Source of the DNA: Tilletia caries
Taxonomy: Eukaryota; Basidiomycota; Exobasidiomycetes; Tilletiales; Tilletiaceae
Direction: 5' to 3'
DNA length: 64,000 nucleotides
Assembly (NCBI GenBank): GCA_032718865.1
Contig: JALUTQ010000040.1
Location: 620,001-684,000, forward strand
Part shown: positions 44,864 to 54,464 of the stretch, piece after piece
Numbering within the stretch: position 1 is the first letter of the stretch
How the letters are laid out: each line of letters starts with the position of its first letter
Program-made: the position numbers and the translations under genes
Notes under the pieces: generated by a model
Databases searched by the model: none
What the model saw: only the letters and a program-made list of their open reading frames with translations
Told to the model about the DNA's origin: nothing

Positions 44864-47800
44864 TCACATCTCATCTTGATCAGATTCCCCGTCATTATCC
44901 TCACGAATCCCACGAGCCCTGGATCCACCTTGCTCCCCCAGCGCCAGCTCCGCGTCACGAATCTGTTCGTCTCCGAGTTCTGGTTCGGGCCCTTCGCCCT
45001 CGTCTTCTCTTGCGGTGATCGTACCCGTCTGCTCCTGGACAAGGCTGACGACGTCCACATCCCGGCTCAATACGTCGCGTATCTTGTTTCGGTGTCGGTC
45101 GAGTCCGCCGTTGAGGAGGTTCAAGTATCCTTGGGCGAGATTGTCTTTGATTGCACCGCTTTTTGACCAATGACCAGGCGCCGCCCTTGATGGAATCCCA
45201 CACCGCCTCGGCCTGCGCCATTGCTTTGTGCCGATTCTTTGTCTGCTTGGTTTCTGGCAAATTGTTCGAACGTTTCGGGTCGGCGGCCTCCAGCTTCAAT
45301 GCTTCTGAATCTGTTGCTATCAGCCTTACATCTGCTCTCTCAATACGATCCCGTTGCCGTCGCGCCGTCGTTGAAGAGCCAAATGACTCCTTGATCTCGT
45401 TGAGTATCTCCTCCCCAATGCCCAAAAAGGCAGAGACTCGATCCTCAAAACGTACGATGGCCTGATCCGTAGCGTGACTGTAGTCATACATCTGCGGGAA
45501 TTGGAAAGAGTCAATCGTCAGCTTCGACCTCGTACCAGGAGATACGCCGGGCTGTGGAGTGCGAACAAACCTTCAATCTGCGGTTGAGCTGCTCCTGGAA
45601 GTGATCCGCGCCCTGCCACGAGTTGGGCCGTCCTGAAATGTTGACAAGTTGTGCTGCCCGAAGCGTTCTAGCAAGGTTCGGTGCCTTCTGATCCTCGAGA
45701 ATGCGGTCGAGAAAGAAGGAGTCCGCCGTACTTTGTCTGCCCGGCACCGAAGAAAGCAAGAACCAGAATCTTCTCAACGTTTGCCATCCTTCCGACATCA
45801 CCTGCTCTCAGGGCTCGATCGTACTCCCATCCCAGCACACAATCTCGAAGGAACAGCACCGTTGTTGCCCTTTCCGCATCGCCAGCTTTGTTCGCGTCCT
45901 CAATAGCCGCTGGAGACATGTGATGATCGTAAATTCGTTCCATGATGGCAAAGAAGTCCTTGGTTGATGGATTCCAGGTTTCCGTCGTGACACCCTCCTT
46001 CTGAAGTTCCTGGCTGCACGGGTCCTCAAATATTGAACAGTGGTCAGAGCGTGCGTCCAATGTCATCCAACGTGTTACGTGTTTGGGCCACGACAATCTC
46101 ACCGGAGCATAGCCAACACCCTCCCCGACCATGTGTGCCGCAAGAGCCGCCATCCTTCGTTGAACTGTGGCTTCTTCATGTCCAGCTCAGTCTTTCCGCG
46201 GCCCAGCGCCTGCCGTACGCGATCGAGAGCGTTGGCGTGTCCACGGTTTCCGTACGTATGAAACATCAGGTATAGCCAGTTTAGAAGGAGATGCCAAGGA
46301 CCCGCGACCGCGTATACGTGATTGAGCTGCTCAGATGTCTCCGTCTCCCACATCCCTGCGTGGCGGGCTGCATTCAGATTCATAACCGTCAGTAAGTCGC
46401 CAGCGATCAGCAAAGCATCGTCTTCATTCTGGTTGAGTCCCAGCTCCGCCATCGTAGCCTCGACAACGCTTCTCGTACCCTCGACAGTCCCTTCGTTGAC
46501 ATTGGAGAGCTTCAGCGGAATGGCTGTGGTTTTGGTCGGTTCGAGCTTGTCGACCGTAGCCTTCTGAATCCGACGACGCAGAGCATCTTTGAGCGCACTT
46601 GATCGAGCCTGGTCCAGAGTGAGAAAATGGAGCAGGGCCGTCGCGGTATGAATCACTGCCGATGTGCGCAGCAGGGAGCCGTCGTCATGGAGCATGTTGA
46701 TGTCCAGTTCTTTCCGATCGAGACGGTTGATCTTGCCTAGCTCGGCAGCCGTATACTCCTCACATTCGGACGGCAGCGCAAACAGGGTCCGCGACGTGAG
46801 ATTGACAGCAGTATTGGATGACGAATGCTCTGGACGGCATGCCGAATGTAGATGTTGATGTTGTCGAACAAGAAGACACACCGATTTCCCGAGTCTTTAA
46901 TGAGCTTGCGGGCACGTGGGATCGCGGTCTTCGACAACGTCTCCATGATCCTTGATGCCGTGCGCGTGGACACGGAGAAGCCACACGAGTTGAGAATGTG
47001 GCAGGCTTGATGCGGGACACGAAGTAGCCCGAAAGAGACTCCCATCATCATCTGGAAGCGATTGACCAATTTGTTTCGAGCTTGGAGAACAGCGGACAGT
47101 GCTGTGACGACACACTGCTCACCCAATGAGGATTGAGGGGGCAGGCACCAGTCACAGCGAAGGTAAATGATCAGACACTTGGGCCTTGGGAGAGGGATAG
47201 CAGGGAAAATACTCACCAGTTCTCTTTTGTTGAGCGAGGCACCTTCGTTTTCATCGGACCCGCCCATGTCTTCAACCCGCTGATCGCTTCCCCCACCCTC
47301 TGACTCTTGATGGTCCCCTTCCTCCCCATGCACATCATCCCCGGTCTCGCGTAGTAGCCTCTCGTATCGAGACCGGCAGTCCTCGCCCGCTAGTTCTGAG
47401 AGAAGCGCAGTCGTGAACGGCATTGACGAGTTGAGTCGGGCATGGACCTCATCGAGTCGCCCGGAGAACCGGGAACCCTCGTGATTGTCGCTCAGATCTA
47501 CCGAGGCCGACACACGGAACCAAGGGTCTGCGGTTGCGTGTGTGGCCTCGCGAATGTATAGACCCTTCGATCGATGCGCCATGACTTTGGCGAAAGAGTC
47601 TTTTTGATTGGGATTGGCACGAGCATCGACGGCATCGCTGAGAGCAGAGAGCAGGACAGCAGGTCCATACGACGATGGTCCGTCTCCTGCATGTGTCCTG
47701 AGGTACTTTGTTGTGCAGAGCTTCACCTCCGAGTCTTCAGACTGCAGGGCGCCGACGACGAATTCTTGGAATGGCAAACGCTTGCTCGTAATAAATTTGA

Positions 47801-47873
47801 TAACGTCTCGTAGCTTTTGCTGTCGTACCGCCTGGTTCGAAGTCACACTCTCGGAGCTGTGAGAGGAATTCAT
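44864..47873 (-). pseudogene. DUF6589-like protein (copy 2), decayed
   Basis: Starts MNSSHSSESVTSNQ at 47873. Seen: KFITSKRLPFQEFVVGAL, GPAVLLSALSDAVDAR, HRSKGLYIREATHA, VNRFQMMMGVS, CVFLFDNINIYIRHA, AVNLTSRTLFALPS, NEGTVEGTRSVV, LLIAGDLLTVMNLN, PWHLLLNWLYLMFHTYG, RVRQALGRGKTELDMKKPQF, and an acidic tail (NDGESDQDEM). The order matches copy 1 block for block, at low identity. A one-base frame change near 46830 (between NIYIRHAVQ and SSNTAVNL) and others downstream inactivate it. The module ends could not be located. Confidence 0.65.
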
Positions 47874-48951
47874 CTCTTACTCGTGCTTTGACAGTGAGGC
47901 GTCGAGGGTTCTTTAGGACAAATAGGAAATAATCAGCTTTATTTCCAGAATTCCAGATTTTAGCGGAGCTGGGAGCCTGGGATGGAAGAGGGATCATGTA
48001 TGATACTAACCCTCAGTATTTCACCGGGAAGATCTTGTATCGCAGTGTATGATGCGGCTGAGTGTTAACTTTATTCTGATTGACGATGGTGTATGAATAT
48101 GATTGCGAAGGTCTGTACAGAGGTAGCCATATTCGACGAGAGAAAGGTCAGCCATGAGGAAGCCAGGGCCCAGGGGTCAAGCGAAAAGTGATATTCAACA
48201 TCACACGTACACACGACAGAGATTCAGGAAGTGCAGTGGTGGGAGGCTGAAGAGATCGTCCGTTCTGACAATGCCGCGGGAAAGGAGAAGAAAATTTCGA
48301 AACATCAGACCAACGGTTTAACTCATCGGACGACGAGGGAAAAGGCGAGGGGGAATAGGGATGAAAAGGACACTCACCATCGAGCAAAACGAGAGGACCC
48401 TTGAGGCTCGCTCGTGTGTTCGTGTGCCTCTTCGATGTGAACTGCTGAAGACGAGATGATGGAAGATAGTCAGCTGCCAGCGCGAGCCACGGACAGCAGA
48501 CAGAAGACCAGACTGACGCATTGCACAGAATGCACAAACTCACCTGCACAAACGAAACAGCGCTTCGCGCACGCTTGTGTATCCAGAGGTGCGGACGGAG
48601 AAGCACTCGGAAGAAGACCTCGAGGAGTGAGGAGGAGCAGTCGGGCAGCGCACGAGTCCCGACCCCGGTGCTGTAAGACAATCAGTAATACGTAGCAGTC
48701 AGCGCAAAATAGCGACTCATAGCAGCAATATCAGGTTCTGGCTCACCCAGCGACTGCCTGTCAGGTGTTTGGAGTGGTGTTGTGAAGTAGACGATGTCGT
48801 GTTGCTTGATTTGGTGTGGTGCTGCTGCGAAATGATCAGGAGCGTCGGTGGTTCCCATACGTGAGACCCCAACGTTGTCACGAGACCGTCCTGCGGACGT
48901 CCCTGACCCGCAGGCGGGCTCAGCGAGACTAGCGACCGTTGGAGGCTTGAG
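47874..48951. other. flank between module 2 and the TAGTCTGA element
   Basis: No supported gene; open frames on the minus strand lack motifs. I looked here for a TAGTCTGG-type right end of module 2 and did not find one. Confidence 0.4.
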
Positions 48952-50147
48952 TAGTCTGATCACACCAGACCGGCGGTGATCAAAGAGTCACCTCCACGCG
49001 CTTATCAGAACTGTCGCCGCGGTGGCGGTCTGGGTCCTATGCGTCTGAGTTTTGCCCCACTAGGCTCCATTGAATGACACCAGGAAGAGCCTAACAAGGC
49101 AAACACTGCAAGCCACACCGTGTCGCGAGATTTCAGAAGCCACCGCGCTGCCGCGACACCACGTGGCTTCACTCAACTCCCAGCCAGCTGAAATCGCCAT
49201 ATCCAGCTCCTCGCCCTCCGCCAGAATGCTTGCGGCTAGATCAAACATCAGATCGCTTTGGAAGAGAAAGAGCTGTGATGAAAGAGATTGTGCTGAAGGA
49301 TCAGCTGGCGCCATATTCAGCCCTTCAAAGTGCCTCCCCGTGCGCCGGCAAAGATCGCTGACTTGGACGATGGCTCACACTATCCTTTCCTTTCAGCTTC
49401 CAGCTTCCAGCTCACCTTCCCTTTTTCTCTGCTGGTCCCCTTCTTCTTCCCACATGTAGCTACAGTCTAAACCTTCAATATGAACCTCATTTTACCACAG
49501 TGGATTGTGACCTGGACGTTCTTCTCGCATTGTAAGTTGCCCTCAGCACTCTTTCCTCAATGGCCCCTATCTGCTTTTGGTCTGCTATTTCACCATAACG
49601 GTACGTACAACCCTCAAACTCCTCACAGAGTAGCGTTGGACACTGCCGCATCATTCCCGCTCATTTTTGCTTGCCTGTGCAGCCTGGTTGCGTTCCCAGG
49701 ACCCTTTATGGCCCGGACTGTCGGCTTCAGGTGAGCATCTCGCCTGGCTCCTTTTTTCCGCTTCCTTTCCACTGACAGCAATACAACACACTCTCAAACA
49801 GATATTTCCTGGCTTGTGTTTCTATACCGGCTCCTATGAATCTTGTCTCGTGTCTCTGTGACCTTCGTGTGGATCTCAGCATATGCCATTTCTGTTTGGG
49901 GTCATTCCGCTCTTTCTTCGCTATTATTTTTCCCGCCACACTCCTTTTTCCTGATTTGATTCTCAGTCTGGAAGGCTCTATGAGCTCGCAATGAACATAG
50001 CTATCGTCTGCATCCAGATTTCTGTTATGTTCTAGGGGATTAAACATCCAGGTGTACTTCGTATCCACCAATGAATGTGTGCAGCAATGAACTACAGGGA
50101 AATCCGGGAAAAGAACACTCGACCATCCAATTATTCTGGTTTTAACA

Positions 50148-50405
50148 CAACATAGAAATGGTACCTACCTACTCATTCTATCTTAGAGGCCTCGCCTGCC
50201 GACTTTGAACCTGTTCAGAGCAGTATTGGCGGAGGAGTGACCGTCAACGCGTGAGAAATCGATTCCAACTCGATTCCAGCTCAATTTCTGACCTGTTTTC
50301 CTTACCCTGTGGGGTCAGTACTGCTCAGAACAGGCTCAAACTTGGCAGGCAAGGTCTCTGAGATCATTCAAGCAAACAGGTACCATTTTTGTTATATGTT
50401 GAATT
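50148..50405. repeat. foldback repeat, about 260 bp
   Basis: Arms of about 85 bp: AACACAACATAGAAATGGTACC ... is mirrored by GGTACCATTTTTGTTATATG, and GCCTGTTCTGAGCAGTACT-type sequence by AACCTGTTCAGAGCAGTATT. The loop contains two GATTCCA(A/G)CTC words. Small non-coding palindromic element. Confidence 0.7.
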
Positions 50406-50853
50406 CTGAGTGGTAGTATGGTCGTGTGTGGAAGTTCACAATTTCCAGACAATGACACGACGTGCATGCCTAGACACTTCTTGGTGTACAAAGTGCACCT
50501 CAGTTTTCAACATCCAAATCTCCAAAACAATGATAGGTCCATTCGAAAGTTACAGTCAAGGAGAGCTCGTAGAGCCTTTCGGATAGAAATTCGGATCAGT
50601 CTATGAGGTTTGGTAGTGAAAAAATGACATGTATTGACTATCATAAGGTACAAACAGAAATGGCATATGTCGAAACGCGAAAAATGGTCCCAGCAGCTCG
50701 GTCAAGACCTTGAAAGGATCGTGTAGGGCTGTAGAGTCAGGAAATACCTCTAGAAAAGTGTTTTGAGGTCAGATACCATGACTATGAGAGAAAGTGTGTG
50801 CTTACTGAAAAGTCGAGAATCGGAGGACATCTACCTTCATAACCACTCAGGCA

Positions 50854-51652
50854 CAGGGCTCGGCTCCGACTATAGTCGCACGTCTTTTGGCATAGTCGTA
50901 GTCGTAGTCGTAGGCGTTTTTTGAAAATCCGAAATAGTCATAGTCGCAAGTCTGACTATAGTGCCATAGTCGACTATAGTCGCAGGATTTTGCGCAGCCA
51001 AATTTTGCACTATAGTGTGACTATAGCCAAAATTGGAACGCCAGTGCGCCACTATAGTCGGACTTTGGGACAATAATTTTCACACTATAGTTGCACGCCA
51101 AATTTCAGACTATAAATAATTATAGTGTAGGTCGCTTTTGATTGTCAAAAATTGGATATAGTCAGGCTATGGTTCGACTATCCAACAATAATAGTCGCAT
51201 CCTTTAAAAACGTGACGTAGAGCATTAAAAGTAAGCCAATCCTTGCTTTATTATAATATAAATTTTATGAACATCAGAAAATAGTTTCTCAAGCTCAGAT
51301 ATAGAACTAATCATAGTTTCGTACGTATTAGAATCTGAATTTTTCTATGACTGGCTATAGTGTTTCATGGGCAATCGATGTCATAGTCTGACTATAGCGG
51401 TGGCGGTCGGGGCTGCGGCTATAGTCGCAACTCCAAGCTATAGTCAGACCATGACATGCTATAGTCGGACTATAGCCGAATTGTTTGCTGCGACTATAGC
51501 CTTGACGTCCAGCTATTGTCCGACTATAGTCGCAAAATCAATTTTAGACCAGATTTCTAATGACCATGGCGACTATTGTCTTACATTTTCTGGAGCATAG
51601 TCATAGTCATAGTCGTAATAGTCGTAAAATCCCATAGTCGTGCCGAGCCCTG
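50854..51652. mobile_element. hAT-type MITE, 799 bp, 8 bp TSD
   Basis: Ends CAGGGCTCGGC-TC-CGACTAT at 50854 and the complement of CAGGGCTCGGCACGACTATG at 51652, flanked by the perfect 8 bp duplication CTCAGGCA (50846-50853 and 51653-51660). An 8 bp duplication with a CAGGG terminus fits the hAT superfamily. The interior is filled with dozens of copies of the palindromic word CGACTATAGTCG and variants (TATAGTC, ATAGTCGTAGTC). No coding sequence. Confidence 0.92.
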
Positions 51653-52610
51653 CTCAGGCAGTATCTGAAAGAAAACCAAAATCCAGGAATCGGTGCATCA
51701 GTATACGTAGATACTTTGACAGAAGTTTGGGAGCTGTACGTACCTTTTCCTCGATATGCGGCCCGGAAAGTAGATAGGTATCGAGACCCGAGTCGGGCTG
51801 TCAGAGCTCAGAGGGCAGCAGAGGGGTCTATAAAATCAGGATGAGAGAGGAAAGAGCTCCAATTCAAAGTTCTATACTATAAAGACAAATAGGAGGAGTA
51901 AGGGATGATCAGAAAGAAGAGAGGGTGAGCAATCGAGATGGATGGGATGGAAAATGTGAGCATAATCTTGACATTCAATAGTCGCCAGTGCACAGAGAGG
52001 CAAGATGTGGTCCAAAGGACTTCAAAAATCAGCCCAGTTACTGATAAAGTATCCCTGCTATATATAGGAGACAGTTAGCATTGGAAAAGTGCACAGGAGA
52101 AGGTATGGAAGGGTCAGAGTCATAGCAGAGTTGAGAAATAGGGAGAGTCAGTTATCTTTGAAAGGCAACTAGCGGTCAGAATCAGCACCAGTCGCGCGCA
52201 AACGGCACCCAAAACGACTTCATCGCTACCTCAACGACTAAGGCCTTGCTTTACCTTGTGTGACTATGTGTGGATGTGGATGGCATCCAGGTAAGAGCAC
52301 GGAAAGGCATGGTTGCGAGGAGGGATGTTGGCCACGCGGAGAAAGGCCTTTTCATTTTCTCATCACATGTATAACCAATGAAAGGCGGTGTTTTGCCCTG
52401 TTAGGCTCTTACGAGTGCCATTCAATGGAGCCTAGTGAGGCAAAACTGGGAAGCCTGGGGTGCGGTCTGGACGCACTCGACCCGATTTTGTTAGTAAGTG
52501 CCCGCAAATTTTGTAGTCAACTTCGTTCGAAGCCCAACTTCGCACACCAACTGCATGTCGAGATACAAACGTACGCACATAAAACTGCGCATGAGCATAG
52601 CCAGGCACAG

Positions 52611-52693
52611 TAAGAATCATCTCCAGGCTTCAGATCTCTGTTCGATAAGTAGCAGGGCTGGTGGTGTTGCTTTGCGTCCATAGCATGTCAGGG
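52611..52693 (+). repeat. 83 bp direct repeat, copy 1
   Basis: CTCCAGGCTTCAGATCTCTG ... GCATGTCAGGG, repeated at 53003-53085 with about five differences. Both follow a TAAGAAT(C/T)AT. Lies inside the composite 5.4 kb element. Confidence 0.85.
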
Positions 52694-53002
52694 AAAAGGC
52701 TCCGAGCCGCCAGAGCAGTGTGTGTTTGCGCACGGACGAAACACTTCCGCGGCGCTGCCAGGCATCAGAGCAGTGTATTTGCGCACGGACGAAACACTTA
52801 CTAAGTAAAATGGGTCGAATGCGTCCAGACCGTCACCACGGGATCAGTCCTGTCATCACGTGCGTCGACGGTCTGGTGTGACCAGACTACTGTACGCACT
52901 TTGACGCTGATCTCACGATTTGTCACACTCGCACCGGTTTTCGAATTTCTCCGTCATGGAATGCATTTTCAATGGCAAAATCACAGGCAGCTGTACGCAC
53001 TC

Positions 53003-53085
53003 TAAGAATTATCTCCAGGCTTCAGATCTCTGTTCGATAAGTAGCAGGACTGGTGGTGCTGCTTTGCGTTCATGGCATGTCAGGG
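53003..53085 (+). repeat. 83 bp direct repeat, copy 2
   Basis: Second copy of the 52611-52693 sequence. Between the copies lies a right-facing terminal motif (52796-52890) of the TAGTCTGG family. Confidence 0.85.
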
Positions 53086-53846
53086 GAGAAAAAAAAAAGT
53101 CGATTTCTCACGTGGAACCCTCCTGGAGCGCTTTAACCAGGGATAAACACTGGGCAGCGCAGGCGGCGGCGGGAACGTCCCCAGCTCCCCCATCAAAATT
53201 GTCTGGGATTCGCGACACCGTGTGGCGAGAATTCCGCTGAGGTGGCAACCCACTTCCAGCTCGGCGGGGGGCAAGCCCCCCCGAAACCCCCCCAACCACA
53301 AGGACAGTCTTGTCCGTCTCCGTTGCTGTAATACTCAATCCCGTTCGCTACGCAGCAAACGCACTGTCCTAACTCCAAACCTAAAAAAAAAAAAAAACGT
53401 AGGTAATTTAGAAGAAAAAAAAAAGGAAGCCAAAAAGGTTGTTAACCAAAAGATTCGAACCCGCGAGGTGAGAATTCTAACCAAACATATTAACCACCAT
53501 ACGAAACGGTGATTGATAAGTGCTGGGTTTGAATTGTATATATATACTGTTTCTACGCGAGCGTGTGTGATTAGATTAGGATCATTAGTCAAAAAAGCGA
53601 CCCCCTGTCGCGAATCCCACACAATTTTGATGGGGGAGCTGGGTTCATCGGCGGCGGGCAGCGTCGCGTCGCGTGGACCGTGTCAGCCGCCCATCTGCAC
53701 AGAGATGAGGTGAAAAAATGGGTGTATCGTGGCCCGTGCACGCTGGATCCCAGTTTGTCAAGGTGCAAAAGGTGGCCCATGCACGCTGGATGCCCGTTTG
53801 TCTCATTTCAAAGCTCACTTAGTAAAAACGCCTTCCACTTACTAAG

Positions 53847-54364
53847 TAGTCTGGTCACACCAGACCTTGTAACTCTCAAATGAGCTAAAGCACTATACCG
53901 CGTACGCGGTCTGGGGACATTCGACCCGATTCAATTGGAAGGTGCCTGCAACTTTTTGACCCAACACCGTCTGAAGGCCCACTTCTCCTCCTCTCAGCTT
54001 CCATTTTCGCCAAACGAAATCAGCACAAAGACAGCGCTGCCGCGAGCTCAGCAGGCAAGGAGCAGCGCCATGGTGTTTTTCCCTGCCATTGGCTTCTTTG
54101 TTGTGTCACGGCTGGCCATTGTGTTCGTCGCTGTAGAGCAGCTAATCTTCGTGTTGACTGCGTCGTGTGGAGCGGACACCAGACAGCTCGCACGGGCCTC
54201 TTTTTGACGGATCGTCGAAAAGTTGAGCACTGGAGCAGTCTCTGCGACAACTTTCAGTTCTGTATGGGCCACCTACTAAGTAAATCGCGTCGAAAGTCCC
54301 CAGACCGTCACCACGGGATCTGTCCTGTCATCACGTGCGTCGACGGTCTGGTGTGACCAGACTA
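53847..54364. mobile_element. 518 bp unit with both end types of the 7 kb element
   Basis: Its left end TAGTCTGGTCACACCAGACC is followed by TTGTAACTCTCAAATGAGC and CCGCGTACGCGG, as in the right end of the 7 kb element. Its right end, read inward, carries GTCGACGCACGTGATGACAG, as in the left end. So it is an internally deleted, inverted derivative. Only its right side abuts the GAGGCTTGAG duplication; the left flank (ACTTACTAAG) does not match. Confidence 0.75.
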
Positions 54365-54464
54365 GAGGCTTGAGCTGGACGACGTCGAGCTGTTGCGCTT
54401 TGCTTTGGGGCTGAGCCGGACTGCGGACTGAGCGCTGAGCGGGAAGGAACAGGAAGAAAGAAGG

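Larger units (their letters stand above)
48952..54364. mobile_element. non-autonomous relative of the 7 kb element, 5,413 bp, composite
   Basis: Left end TAGTCTGATCACACCAGACC at 48952, right end complementary, finishing at 54364, flanked by a perfect 10 bp direct repeat GAGGCTTGAG (48942-48951 and 54365-54374). A subterminal CACTAGGCTCCATTGAATG block near 49060 occurs inverted at about 52420-52440. Inside lie a complete hAT-type MITE, a foldback at 50.15-50.41 kb, an 83 bp direct repeat, and two further copies of the terminal motif (right-facing at about 52796-52890, left-facing at 53847), so the interior has been rearranged or nested. No helicase or DUF6589 gene. I see no gene I can support within it. 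Confidence 0.85.

Noticed and set aside
50854..51652. CRISPR-like or satellite array
   Set aside because: The repeated words are short overlapping palindromes without constant spacers, the organism is a eukaryote, and the hAT ends with an 8 bp duplication explain the unit.
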